In this document: positions 12,238-24,024 of the stretch, one piece after another
Layout of the letters: each line of letters starts with the position of its first letter
Position numbering within the stretch: position 1 is the first letter of the stretch
NCBI GenBank assembly: GCA_007115705.1
Contig: QXEO01001020.1
Location: forward strand, 620,001-684,000
Length of the DNA stretch: 64,000 bases
Direction: 5' to 3'
Source of the DNA: Dactylis glomerata
Lineage: Eukaryota > Streptophyta > Magnoliopsida > Poales > Poaceae
Made by a program: the position numbers and the translations under genes
Notes under the pieces: model-generated
The model's input: the letters and a program-made list of their open reading frames with translations, nothing else
What the model was told of the DNA's origin: nothing
Database searches by the model: none

Positions 12238-13126
12238 TGATGAGGACATCCCTACTATTGTTCCATCTCCACTTCGTGATGTTGACAAGCAAGTTGCTGC
12301 AAAGAAGAAGTCCAATGATGAAATCAGAATTGGACCTATCACAAGAGCTCATGCAAAGTTAATAGAACAACAGGTGAATTTGCTCCTAATAGAATCTGAT
12401 TATTTTGTTAATGAGAATTGTTTACTGCCTAAGTCTTTGTGTGTTTGCATACTCAGGTTCATGGGAGAAGAAGGCATAGCACGAGGGAGTGAGGAGTTGA
12501 AGCAGCTGGAGCAAGACGTGATGATCATGCCCATGGATGCGAGGGAGGAGAGGGAGGCCGGCGACTAGCATGAGGAGGAGGAGGACATCACGTAGGAGGC
12601 TGCACATGGCGCACCACCAAGTGTTTGTGCGCCATACACCTAAGGCCTGCGCGCCTAGTTGGCTGCACCCAACCATTGGGTCAGTTTGTATCACATAAGG
12701 TTGAGTCGAACCACGTTAGAGGACCAGGTCAGGTCGGCTGCCTTTGGCTAGCCGCACCCCCCATATAATAAGTGCCTTTGCGCCATAGAAGAGGTGAGAC
12801 CATGTTTTAGACAAAACCCTAGTTCTTGAGACTGCTCTAAGCATTCATCTTGAATTCTTGTCTCCAATTCGTTTCGATCTGGAGATTACATACTGCAAGT
12901 TAAGTGTGATCTGCTGTTCCATTGGGAATTAGTGAATTGCAATTATACCGTTTCGTGGTCGACGGCTACGTTGCGCAAGTGTGTGGAGTCGTGAATATCC
13001 GAAGGGTAGAGGGCTATTGCGTTGGCATCAGGGATCTAGCGAGGAGAGATCATCGGCGACACCAAGTTATCTATCATCATCATCACTACCGCAAGCTTAC
13101 TGAGAAGATCGGGCCACCCCATATCA
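12238..13126 (+). repeat. C3 5' LTR
   Basis: The LTR runs from TGATGAGGACATCC to CCACCCCATATCA. Its first third is the CR-tail coding sequence. A TATA-like ATATAATAAG lies near 12763. The 3' copy has three more bases in a CAT run. Confidence 0.93.
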
Positions 13127-13129
13127 TCT

Positions 13130-13139
13130 TGGTATCAGA
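13130..13139 (+). other. C3 primer-binding site
   Basis: TGGTATCAGA starts three bases after the LTR end. It is the initiator Met-tRNA type, as in C1. Confidence 0.85.
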
Positions 13140-14342
13140 TTTCCAGTGTTTCCTCAGTAAGCATCCACCAGATCATCCGTAGATTAGTTGTGTTTTTTTC
13201 GTCCTATCCAGAAAAAGCCAAAAAAAAATTAGGGTTCATAGTATTGCCATAGCCTAGATTGCATCGTAGATTGGTTTTAGTTGCTGGTCGTTTTTTCCTT
13301 CTTTGATCCGATCTGTTTCTTGTTCCGTAGGAGTCTAGGTTCTAGTCGGTTTTAGGTTTTGGGTCGAAGTTGTGTTTTTTCCACCGAGTCCACTTTCATC
13401 TCGATTTGTTTCCGCCGCCTTTGTTCTGATCCGAGTCGGCAGATAAACCCTCATCCGATTTTCCTTGTGAATCGCTGCCGTGGTACGAGTTCACTCGTTG
13501 TTAAGAGTCCAGCCGCGGCACGCTTTCTGTGTGTTCTCCTGCCGTGGTACAAATCCGAGTCCTTTTCATTTGTTTTTCCAAACCGAGTCCACAAAGTGTC
13601 CTTTTCCTTTTCCGTTTGACAAACATAGCCACAGCCTTTCTACTATACCATTGTGTAGGAGCTTACCTATTTGAGACTAGCATATTTTTGTTGCTCCACG
13701 GGCTGCTCTGTTTAGGGTTTTCGAGTGCATTCTTTTTCTGCCGTGCTGAAAAAATTTCGCGGTGCGACGTATTGTGGCCGAACAAGAAAGAGGAGAGAGA
13801 AAAAAATGAAATTTACTGTACTCCGTGAATTGGTTTTATAAAGAGAGTCAAAAAAAGAGAAAAGAGAGAAGAATCAAAAACAGAAAAGTGAGAAGCGGAG
13901 TTTCACTTCTTTCAGAGGCCGAAGCATATATCTAATTTTGTGCACTAGTAGATTGAGCAATCTTGTGCCTGTTTACATTGAGCATTGCTAGTGTCTCTCT
14001 TGCGCATTGCAACATATCCTGTTTTATAGTTGCTTTGCCACGTTTATCTCCACATGTGTGTTTCCCTTGGGTGTTTTGTTCACACGATCAGCACTAGGAC
14101 TTGTCTTTGGTGTAGTTAGGATACCATACCTACAGCTCCACCATATACTCCTGCTTTGTCGTGTGATTGCTCTTATACCCTGGTATTCACTTCATCACAT
14201 CCGTGCATTAGTCATCTATCCGAACGGGTACGCAATTGCTATTCACTTTGGAACGGTAAGATTTCCTTTTCTTGTCAGTTTTGAGTGAGTTGTGAGTGTG
14301 CCACCAAAAAGATTTTTGATTTAGTGCACTAACCTACTAATC
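13140..14342 (+). other. C3 untranslated leader
   Basis: About 1.2 kb lies between the primer site and the Gag ATG. It holds short ORFs of low complexity only. The segment at 14115-14145 is the region into which N2 inserted in the related element C2 (same words around CTACAGCTCCACC). Confidence 0.7.
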
Positions 14343-15762
14343 ATGTCTGTTAGTGGTGTTGATGTGATGCAGAAAAAGGCTGATGATGCTACTGTTACAT
14401 GGAGGGAATATGAAGCTCTCCGTGATCATTTGCAAGGGGTTATTACTAGATCCACTAAAAACATTGACGCTGATATTCAAGCTGTGCAAATGAAAGTGGA
14501 TGCAACTGAAACTAAAGTCAATGTTATGCAAGCGCAAGTCACTGCTCTCCAGACAAGCATACATCAATTGACAACTTCCGTCAATGGGCTACGTGTAGCT
14601 GTTGAGCAACGCCAACATGAGGACCATGACGATGCTGATAGTGTCCATGGAGATAATGAAAACATGATGGGCAACAATGGCCGTGGGCGTGGCTTTCCAG
14701 GACAGGGTCGGCCACCACCACCACTTGGTGCTCGGCGTGTGCCATTTCAGGAGGATGATGGCTTGGGGAAGCCCAAGTTCACGATTCCCAGATTTGAAGG
14801 CTCCACTGATGCGGAGGAGTACCTTACTTGGGAACTCAAGATTGAAAAATTATGGCGTTTGCATGATTACACTGAAGATAGGAAGATCAAGCTTGCTTCT
14901 TCAGAATTTGATGGTTATGCCTTGCGTTGGTGGGATAGCATTGTGAGGGAAAGAAGAGATGACAACGCGCTTCCTGTTCTTACATGGCGCAATATGAAGG
15001 AGATCATGCGAGCTCGTTTTGTTCCCACTAATTACCTGCGTACTGTTTATGATAAATTGACACAATTGAAGCAAGGAACCATGACCGTTGATGCTTATTA
15101 CATGGAGATGGAGATGTTGCTGCAGCGTGCACGTGTTCGAGAGTCTATTGAGATGATAATGCAGCGATTTCTTCATGGGCTGAAGTACAACATAAAAGGT
15201 ATTGTTAGGCATCATTCCTACAACAATATGAACGAGCTTTTGCATCATGCACGGGAGGCTGAATCGCAGCTAGCTGAAGAGGCTCACATCAAGGCACGAT
15301 ATACTCCTTCTGGGAGGTTCTCTAGCAGGGCGCCGCACCAATCTGCAGCGCCTATGGAGGGTGCCACCAGAGGCTCCTCTTCTTCCCACTCTAACCCAGC
15401 CTCCAATGTTTCTACTGCAAAGAAACCAGCAGCTCCTGCGCCTAGCTCTGGTTCCAACATGTCTACAGCTCGTAATAGAGATATGCAATGCCATACATGT
15501 GGTGGCAAGGGGCACTTCAAGCGAGAGTGTCCAAACAGAAAGGTGATGATTGTTAATGATGATAATGAGTATGAGACTGGAGATGACGCTGATCCGTACG
15601 ATTCCACTGATGATGGTTACATAAGTGAGGGCGGCATGGATGCCTTTGCTTCTCCAGCGCCTACCATTGTTGTCTCGCAGCGTGCATTGAGTGTCACGCC
15701 ACATGCTGATTCCCAGCGCTGCAATCTATTCCAAACAAAAGCACTAGTTGGCCCAAACAAAG
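14343..15762 (+). pseudogene. gag: C3 Gag and start of protease (5' part, cut by N1)
   Basis: The frame starts at the ATG at 14343. It has a coiled N-terminus, a Gly/Pro-rich linker, a Gag capsid-like domain (about residues 140-330, with a tryptophan pair in the RWWDS segment) and a CCHC knuckle starting at 15489. It is open to 15762, where N1 interrupts it; the apparent stop at 15777-15779 belongs to N1. The frame resumes at 19549 with no shift once N1 and one copy of CAAAG are removed. Confidence 0.9.
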
Positions 15763-16385
15763 TGATAAGGGGAGCATAGCTACTACTCCTACTATTTTAC
15801 CACCTCCTTATGTTCTGAAGCTTGGACAATTCTGCTTTGAAGTGCCTCCACAAGATGATGTGAAGCCCAACTTTCGTACACCTCCAATGGAGTTTCATGT
15901 TCGCCGAGGCGCTACAGCGAAGGATATTTAGTGGTTCTATTTTAATTAAGTTCGCGTCATGTTTTTATTTCAGTTTGGTTTTATTTGTGTGTGATGGTTT
16001 TGGGCCTGTCCAAAATCAAGTGTGTTTTGGCCATTTGGGCTTTTAGTTTGGTATGGGGCCTAGCCCAGCCAAGGTAGCGTGGAGAGTCACCCATATAGGG
16101 TTATGGCAGCCGCCATGTATCGATCAGACTTGTATTTTCGAGCTAAGAAAGAGACCCGAAAAGTCCCAATGTTTGGGGGCGCATATCGGTGTGTTTGATT
16201 GCTGATCTTCGAGATCTGATGTTATGCCATGCGTGGGAATTGATTCCGGTCAGTTTCATCGCGAGGGATTGAAGAGAGATTGGTTTGATCTATTTTAGAT
16301 TGAGTTCTCTTGTGTATCTTGCTGTTTGTTTGATCGCCGTGAAAGATTGGGCCAAACCCCCTTCGGATCACGTTGATCCGTATCA
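15763..16385 (+). repeat. N1 5' LTR
   Basis: This 623-bp LTR starts with a copy of the last part of the N1 ORF (stop near 15931) and ends TATCA. I see no obvious TATA box. A CCCATATAGGG word lies near 16091. Confidence 0.93.
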
Positions 16386-16388
16386 TCT

Positions 16389-16398
16389 TGGTATCAGA
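16389..16398 (+). other. N1 primer-binding site
   Basis: TGGTATCAGA starts three bases after the LTR end, with the same spacing and sequence as in C3. Confidence 0.85.
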
Positions 16399-17091
16399 TT
16401 TGTCGGGTTTCTCACGGCGAATTTCTTGCTGAGATCTGCTGACGTTTCATCATCTGCTGAGAAGAGTTGGTCTCACGGTGATTATTTTGCAATTCTACTG
16501 AGATTGATCTGCTGAGAAGTTTTGCGGCCGGATTATTCTGCAATTTTGCTGAGTTCTTCCTCGATCTTTTCCGTGAGCTGCCGATCCGATCTGTTGTCAA
16601 GGCTGCTCGATCCGATTTCTTTCCATCAATCGAAGAGTTCCTGCAGGGCCGGTCGATCCGATCTGCAAAAAAAAGAAAAGAAAAGGGAGCGCTCGCCCCG
16701 CGCGCCTGGGGGCAGACAGCCTCTGCCCCGGAGCGCCTCGCTCGATCGCTGCGCCCGCTCGATCCCAGCACCACGTGCCTCGCTCACCCGCGAGTCCCCA
16801 GCGCCAGCTCTTTTCCCTACTGGGCCGGCCCATCAAGTCGTCTCGTTGCCAGCTCCTTCGATCGCACAGCCCAGCTCGCCCACGATCGCTCCTCGCCCAG
16901 CTCGCCCCAGGACGGAGACCGTCTGGGGTCTGGCGTCGCTCCTCTCACGCCCAGGCAGGGGCGTTTCTGGCGCTAGCCAAGCGAGCCGATTTCTTTTTCC
17001 TCCGATCTCTGCAGCCGCCGTCTGTCTGTCCAAAGCACAACCGGTATACTTGCTTCCCTTTTGCTGTATTTGACTGCTGTTTTATCTGAAG
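16399..17091 (+). other. N1 leader
   Basis: About 0.7 kb of G+C-rich sequence with many GATC/CGATC words and no conserved ORF. The ORF-like stretch at 16522-17073 is Ser/Arg/Pro-rich composition only. Leaders of N2 and N3 share the same style of GATCC/CGATCGG words, so these non-autonomous elements may share leader ancestry. Confidence 0.65.
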
Positions 17092-19089
17092 ATGGTAAAA
17101 TCTGTTGAGGGAGATAATTCTGTTGCTAATGGAGAGAAAATAGAGGAGCTTGTACCGCCTGTTTTTGCTACAGATTTGGCTCCTAATATTCGGGCTGGTT
17201 TTGATAGTACATGTGGTTTTATTATGCGGAGTCATGCCGCATTGACCGCACAAATTGCACAGCTAGCTACCCGGATTGATGCAATGGGCGATGCTACTAC
17301 CCGTGCACCCGTGCAGCCCCCTTCCGCTGCACAACCTCGCGACGTGGTTCCACGCCGCCCTGCTGAATATCATGATCATCGACCCGTGGCACCCGCTTAT
17401 GAAGGAGAACTTGCAGATGACGCTGATTATGCACCCCAACAACGACAGTTTGCTGCTCGTCCTGCAGGTGCTCATCGTGTACAGCCACATGATCGTGACC
17501 GTGTTGGCCATGCTGGTCGTGTTCAACTAGATGATGGTGGTCTTGGACGCATCAAATTGTCCATACCTCCTTTTTCCGGTGACCGCGGACCTGATGATTA
17601 TTTGGAGTGGGAGATGCGCATGGATCAGATTTTTGATACTCATTATTATACTGAGGCGAAGAGACTTCAACTGGCTGCTGTTGCATTCACTGGTTATGTG
17701 CTGATTTGGTGGAATCAAATTCTGCGTATGCGTACTCGCCCAACATCTTGGACAGGTATGAAAGATCTTATGCGACATCGCTTTGTTCCTGAACACTACA
17801 AGAGAGACATGTATAATAAGTTGCAGCAGCTCACTCAAGGTACTAAATCTGTGGATGAGTATTATAAAGAGATGGAGTTGTTGATGATACGTACAGGAAC
17901 AAGGGAGGATACAGAGGCCACGATGTCTCGGTTTTTGAATGGACTGAATTTTGAGGTACGTGATCGTGTGGAGATGGTTTACTATCATGATCTTCAGGAT
18001 CTTGTGCACCAAGCTGAGCGTGCGGAGCAACAAATCAAACGATGCCAAGCTGCCACACCTACAAAATCATGGCCTCGTTCTCATACCGAGGCTGCTGGTC
18101 CTAGTGTTCCGCCGACACCTTCTACACGCTCTAATAGTGTTTCTCATAGCGTGGCACCTAAATCTGGGGTGTCCAAAACTGCATCTGCGTAGTCCACAGC
18201 AAACATCGAGTGTTTTACTTGTGGAGGACGAGGACACATGAAGCGTGATTGCCCTAATAGAAAAAGGGTGATGCTCACACATGATGGCTATGTTTCTGCT
18301 AGTGATGATGAGAAAGCTGATGCGTCATCAAGTGAGGAATCTGAGGAAAATTCTGAAGTGATCGTGGATGGGTCTGAACTTGCTGCAAATTTAAAAAATC
18401 TAATGGTGCAACGCATACCAGAAGATCGCATTCACGACCAAGGGCAGCGCTGGAATATATTTCAGACCCAATGCATCGTCAAAGACACCACTTGCAAATT
18501 GATTATTGATGGTGGCAGCTATACAAATATTGTTAGCAAGAGTTTGGTGGATTCTCTATCCTTGCCTACATGGAAGCACCCGCAGCCACATTGTGTGGAG
18601 TGGTTGTATAATTCAGGGAAGCTGAAGGTCACACATAAGGTGCGCCTGAAATTTTCAGTAGGTAATTATGAGGACACAGTGGTCTGTGATGTTTTGCCTA
18701 TGGATGCATGTCATGTGCTGCTAGGACGACCGTGGCAATTTGATAGGCGTTCCACTCATGAAGGCAGGTCCAATGTTTATTCCTTGTGGCATAAGGGGAA
18801 GCGTCATGTGTTGCAGCCTATGCTCGATAAGGATATCAAAGTGGACGTGCTTGCTGCTCAGAAAAAGGTCCAACACATTCAGGCAAAACCGAGGACGGTT
18901 TCCTTTCAAGTTGGGGGGGATGATAAGGGGAGCATAGCTACTACTCCTACTATTTTACCACCTCCTTATGTTCTGAAGCTTGGACAATTCTGCTTTGAAG
19001 TGCCTCCACAAGATGATGTGAAGCCCAACTTTCGTACACCTCCAATGGAGTTTCATGTTCGCCGAGGCGCTGCAGCGAAGGATATTTAG
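17092..19089 (+). pseudogene. gag: N1 Gag-protease polyprotein (one nonsense codon)
   Basis: The frame has 666 codons from the ATG at 17092. It has a coiled N-terminus, a Gag capsid-like domain at about residues 155-310 (PPFSGDRGPDDYLEWE, then IWWNQIL and HRFVPEHY), a CCHC knuckle at 374-387 and an aspartic protease with DGGSY at 473 and LLGRPWQFD downstream. The codon at 18190-18192 is TAG, just before the knuckle. The last 55 or so residues are encoded in the 3' LTR and include VKPNFRTPP, which is also the C-terminus of N2 and N3. No pol domain follows; the ORF simply ends in the LTR. Apart from the TAG the frame is open. Confidence 0.92.
18911..18920 (+). other. N1 polypurine tract
   Basis: TTGGGGGGGA lies directly before the 3' LTR start, inside the reading frame, where it encodes Val-Gly-Gly-Asp. 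The G-run keeps the frame. Confidence 0.8.
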
Positions 19090-19543
19090 TTGTTCTATTT
19101 TAATTAAGTTCGCGTCATGTTTTTATTTTAGTTTGGTTTTATTTGTGTGTGATGGTTTTGGGCCTGTCCAAAATCAAGTGTGTTTTGGCCATTTGGGCTT
19201 TTAGTTTGGTATGGGGCCTAGCCCAGCCAAGGTAGCGTGGAGAGTCACCCATATAGGGTTATGGCAGCCGCCATGTATCGATCAGACTTGTATTTTCGAG
19301 CTAAGAACGAGACCAGAAAAGTCCCAATGTTTGGGGGCGCATATCGGTGTGTTTGATTGCTGATCTTCGAGATCTGATGTTATGCCATGCGTGGGAATTG
19401 ATTCCGGTCAGTTTCATCGCGAGGGATTGAAGAGAGATTGGTTTGATCTATTTCAGATTGAGTTCTCTTGTGTATCTTGCTGTTTGTTTGATCGCCGTGA
19501 AAGATTGGGCCAAACCCCCTTCGGATCACGTTGATCCGTATCA
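18921..19543 (+). repeat. N1 3' LTR
   Basis: This 623-bp copy of 15763-16385 carries the end of the N1 ORF (stop at 19087-19089) and is followed by CAAAG and the resumed C3 protease frame. Confidence 0.95.
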
Positions 19544-19548
19544 CAAAG

Positions 19549-22500
19549 CTTGCAAAGTAATCATTGATGGAGGTAGCTACGGCAATCTAGCAAGCAAGGA
19601 GCTATGTGCCAAGCTAAATCTGAAATATTTACCTCATCCAAATCCCTACTACATCCAATGGTTGAGTGATAATGGAGAGATGAAGGTAAATCATATGGTG
19701 CGTGTGAATTTTGAGATAGGACCATACAAGGATTCCATTGAGTTTGATGTGGTTCCTATGACTGTTTGTCACCTACTACTGGGTCGGCCATGGCTGTATG
19801 ATCGCCATGTGCAACACAATGGCCGAGCCAATACCTATCACTTGGAGTTCAAGGGCAAGAAAATTAATCTACAGCCTATGTCACCGCAGCATATTGTCAA
19901 TGAGTCTCGTCAGAAAACAGAAGTGAAGCTAGAACAACCACCTACACGAGAAATAATGTAATAGCCGTGAGTGAAAATATAACGAAAAGTGAGAGACTGC
20001 CTAGTTTGCTTATATTAGCCACCAAAGAAGACATGGTAGAATTTAGAGAGGACCCTACAGCCATGCCACTTGTGCTTATGTACAAAGGCGATGTGTTAGT
20101 TTCTAATGATATGCAACCTGTTTCTCTTGGTGTTTCTAATGTATTGCAGGAGTATGACGATGTGTTTCCGGAGGAGGTGCCCGTAGGACTGCCACCATTG
20201 CGTGGAATTGAGCATCAAATTGATTTGATCCCTGGTGCCACTCTTCCAAACCATGCGCCGTACAGGACCAACCCTGAAGAGACAAAGGAAATACAGCAAC
20301 AAGTACAAGCGCTTCTGGACAAAGGGTATATTCGTGTTTCTCTTAGCCCTTGTGTTGTTCCTGTTATTTTGGTGCCTAAGAAAGATGGTACATGGCGCAT
20401 GTGCATAGATTGTAGAGCTATTAATAACATCACTATTCGATATCGTCATCCTATTCCATGCTTAGAGGATATGCTAGATGAATTGAGTGGTGCTGCTATT
20501 TTTTCTAAGATTGATTTGCGTAGTGGATACCATCAAATTAGGATGAAAGAAGGGGATGAATGGAAAACTGCTTTCAAAACTAAATTTGGTTTATATGAGT
20601 GGCTAGTTACGCCTTTTGGTCTTACTAATGCACCTAGCATATTCATGCGCTTAATGAATCATGTTTTGCGAGAGTTTATTGGTCATTTTGTGGTTGTATA
20701 TTTTGATGATATACTTATTTATAGCCGCACTGAATCTGAACATTGTGAGCATATTAGACAAGTTTTGCAAGTGTTGTGTGATGCTAAATTGTATGCTAAC
20801 CTTGAGAAGTGCACTTTTGCAAAAGATAAAGTGATATTTCTGGGATATGTTGTATCTACGCATGGGGTAGAGGTAGATTCATCTAAAATTGAAGCAATTC
20901 AAAATTGGCCTACTCCCATGAATGTTAGTCAAGTATGAAGTTTTCACGGTCTTGCTGGTTTCTATCGGCGTTTTGTGAAAGACTTTAGTACTATTGCTGC
21001 ACCATTGAATGAATTAACTAAGAAAGGAGTGCCTTTTGTATGGGGCGCTGCCCAAGATCATGCATTTGATGAGCTGAAACGTTTGCTTACTTCTGCACCA
21101 TTGCTTGCACTACCAGATTTTTCTAAGCAATTTGAAGTTGAATGTGATGCTAGTGGTATAGGAATTGGTGGTGTGTTGATGCAAGAAGGTAGACCTATTG
21201 CTTATTTCAGCGAGAAACTTTCTGGTGCTAGACTGAATTATCCTGTTTATGATAAAGAATTGTATGTGCTTGTTCGAGTTCTTGAGGTTTGGCAACATTA
21301 TTTGTGGCCAAAAGAATTTATCATACATTCTGATCATGAAGCTTTAAAATATCTGAAAGCTCAATCTAACTTGCATAGGCGCCTAGCTAAGTGGGTTGAG
21401 TTCATTGAGTCGTTTCCCTACATAATCAAGTATAAGAAAGGAAAAGAAAATGTTGTTGCTGATGCTCTATCTAGGAAGAACATGTTATTGACGCATCTTG
21501 ATGTTAAAATTCCTGGTTTAGAGAGCTTGTGTGATTTGTATGTCACTGATCATGATTTTGCTGAACCATATCATTTGTGTATGCTTAGAAATGCATGGGA
21601 CAAGTACCACATACATGATAGATTTTTGTTTCGTGCTAACAAACTATGTGTTCCAGAATCGTCGGTACGTTTGCTATTGTTGCAGGAATCACATGCTGGC
21701 GGATTGATGGGTCACTTTGGGCGTGAGAAGACGCTTCTCATGCTCGCTGATCATTTTTATTGGCCCAAGATGAGGCATGACGTGGACAGATTTGTTAGGT
21801 GCTGCATTGTATGCAACACGTCCAAGTCCAAGCTGAAGCCTCACGGTTTGTATACGCCACTACCTGCGCCTACCACACCATGGGAAGATATAAGTATGGA
21901 TTTTGTGTTAGGTTTGACACGCACTAAAAGAGGTCATGATAGTATATTTGTGGTAGTGGATAAATTCTCTAAGATGGCACACTTTATTGCATGCCACAAA
22001 AGCGACGATGCATCGCACATAGCTAATCTGTTTTTCAGGGACATTGTCCGTTTGCATGGAGTGCCCAAGACAATTGTTTCTGACAGGGACGTGAAGTTTA
22101 TGAGCTACTTCTGGAAGACACTATGGGGCAAGCTGGGAACGAAGTTACTGTTCAGCACTACATGTCATCCCCAAACTGATGGTCAAACGGAGGTGGTGAA
22201 TAGAACATTGTCACAATTGCTGTGAGCCATGATCAAGAAAAATCTGCGTGAGTGGGAGGAGTGTTTGCCACATGTTGAGTTTGCATATAACAGAGCGGTG
22301 CACACTACTACTCAGCTTTGTCCTTTCGAGGTGGTGTATGGTTTCAAACCAATCACACCACTAGATTTGCTGCCTCTTCCATTGCATGAGAGAGTTAATA
22401 TGGAGGCATCAAAAAGAGCAGATTATGTGAAGAAAATTCATGAGAAGACACGAGAGGCCATTGAGAAGAAAGGCAAGAACATTGCTGCTACACGAAACCA

Positions 22501-23178
22501 ATCAAGAAAGCAAGTTTTGTTTCAGCCTGGAGATATGGTTTGGGTGCATCTGCGCAAGGATAGGTTCCCACAGCTGCGAAGTTCCAAGTTGAGGCCGCGT
22601 GGTGCTGGTCCTTACAAGGTGCTAGCCAAGATAAATGACAATGCCTATTCGATTGATATTCCTATTGCTGAGTTTGGTGGCATTAGCAACAGCTTCAATG
22701 TTGCTGATTTGTCACCATATGATGGAGAAGACCTTGGAGCGTCGAGGTCGACGCCTTTTGAAGGGGGGGAGATGATGAGGACATCCCTACTATTGTTCCA
22801 TCTCCACTTTGTGATGTTGACAAGCAAGTTGCTGCAAAGAAGAAGTCCAATGATGAAATCAGAATTGGACCTATCACAAGAGCTCGTGCAAAGTTAATAG
22901 AACAACAGGTGAATTTGCTCCTAATAGAATCTGATTATTTTGTTAATGAGAATTGTTTACTGCCTAAGTCTTTGTGTGTTTGCATACTCAGGTTCATGGG
23001 AGAAGAAGGCATAGCACGAGGGAGCGAGGAGTTGAAGCAGCTGGAGCAAGACGTGATGATCATGCCCATGGACGCGAGGGAGGAGAGGGAGGCCGGCGAC
23101 CAGCATGAGGAGGAGGAGGACATCACACAGGAGGCTGCACATGGCGCACCACCAAGTGTTTGTGCGCCATACACCTAA
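19549..23178 (+). pseudogene. pol: C3 protease-RT-RNase H-integrase and CR tail (broken)
   Basis: This part continues the frame from 15762. Seen in order: protease (DGGSY near 19570, LLLGRPWLYD), RT with YFDD (near 20703), RNase H (ECDASG near 21140), integrase zinc region and DDE core, and a CR-type tail with GPITRARAK in the 3' LTR (stop at 23176-23178). Breaks: a one-base insertion near 19953 after the protease; TGA at 20936-20938 in the RT/RNase H connection; TGA at 22223-22225 in the integrase; and loss of one G in the polypurine run at 22763-22769, which throws the LTR-encoded tail out of frame. The run has 7 Gs here and 8 in the related C2. Both TGA codons fit C-to-T changes of CGA. 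Confidence 0.9.
22760..22772 (+). other. C3 polypurine tract
   Basis: This purine run (GAAGGGGGGGAGA) lies directly before the 3' LTR, inside the ORF. It has 7 Gs against 8 in C2, which causes a frameshift. Confidence 0.85.
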
Positions 23179-23664
23179 GGCCTACGCGCCTAGTTGGCTG
23201 CACCCAACCATTGGGTCAGTTTGTATCACATAAGGTTGAGTCGAACCACGTTAGAGGACCAGGTCAGGTCGGCTGCCTTTGGCCAGCCGCACCCCCCATA
23301 TAATAAGTGCCTATGCGCCATAGAAGAGGTGAGACCACGTTTTAGACAAAACCCTAGTTCTTGAGACTGCTCTAAGCATTCATCTTGAATTCTTGTCTCC
23401 AATTCGTTTCGATCTGGAGATTACATACTGCAAGTTAAGTGTGATCTGCTGTTCCATTGGGAATTAGTGAATTACAATTATACCGTTTCATGGTCGACGG
23501 CTACGTTGCGCAAGTGTGTGAAGTCGTGAATATTCGAAGGGTAGAGAGCTGTTGCGTTGGCATCAGGGATCTAGCGAGGAGAGATCATCGGCGACACCAA
23601 GTTATCTATCATCATCATCATCACTACCGCAAGCTTACTGAGAAGATCGGGCCACCCCATATCA
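22773..23664 (+). repeat. C3 3' LTR
   Basis: This 892-bp LTR encodes the CR tail in a frame one base off from the upstream integrase. It ends ATATCA at 23664, followed by GATCT and the rest of the C2 LTR. Confidence 0.95.
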
Positions 23665-23669
23665 GATCT

Positions 23670-24024
23670 CCTTCACGTGGTGATGTCCTCCATGCTTGTG
23701 GCGCCGGCCTCCCTCTCCTCCCTCACGCTCTCTTGCTTGATCACCATGTCATGCTCCATGTGTTGCATCTCCTCGCTCCCTCGAACCCCTTCTTCTCCAA
23801 TGAACCTGATCATACATATGAACAAAGACTTAGGCAGTATAAAATTCTCATTACAATAAATATCAGATTCAGCAAGAAGTGAGTTCACCTGCTGTTGTAA
23901 CAACTTAGCACGGGCTCGAGTAATTGGTCCAATCCTAATCTCGTCATTGGACTTATCTTGATCAGCAACAATAGGATCATCAACCGTAGGTGGAGATGGC
24001 TGTGTAGTAGCGATGTCCTCATCA
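23670..24024 (-). repeat. C2 3' LTR, proximal part
   Basis: This is the U3-side 355 bp of the C2 3' LTR. On the minus strand it starts TGATGAGGACATCG at 24024. It encodes the last 116 or so residues of the C2 polyprotein with GPITRARAK; the stop is at 23673. Confidence 0.93.

Larger units (their letters stand above)
15763..19543 (+). mobile_element. N1: non-autonomous CRM-type element (Gag-protease only)
   Basis: N1 is a complete 3781-bp element in the C3 protease region with the duplication CAAAG (15758-15762 and 19544-19548). Its two 623-bp LTRs start TGATAAGGGG and end GATCCGTATCA; by eye they differ at about 6 positions (1 %). It has a primer site, a polypurine tract and one ORF for Gag and protease, with no RT, RNase H or integrase. 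It would need enzymes from an autonomous relative. Confidence 0.95.
12238..23664 (+). mobile_element. C3: CRM-clade retrotransposon carrying N1
   Basis: C3 is inserted in the C2 3' LTR with the duplication GATCT. LTRs are at 12238-13126 (889 bp) and 22773-23664 (892 bp, with one extra CAT unit). By eye they differ at about 17 positions (1.9 %). The element is 7.6 kb without N1. C2 and C3 belong to the same family in opposite orientations: their LTRs and proteins are closely related, and both LTRs start TGATGAGGACATCC. The coding region has two nonsense codons and two frameshifts. Confidence 0.95.

Noticed and set aside
14343..15779. C3 Gag as a complete ORF ending at 15779
   Set aside because: The last codons and the stop belong to the N1 LTR. 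The true frame continues at 19549.
16522..17073. 183-codon Ser/Arg/Pro-rich ORF in the N1 leader (similar ones at 31633-32256 and 33168-33488)
   Set aside because: It has G+C-rich leader composition with no conserved domain, and no shared frame between leaders.
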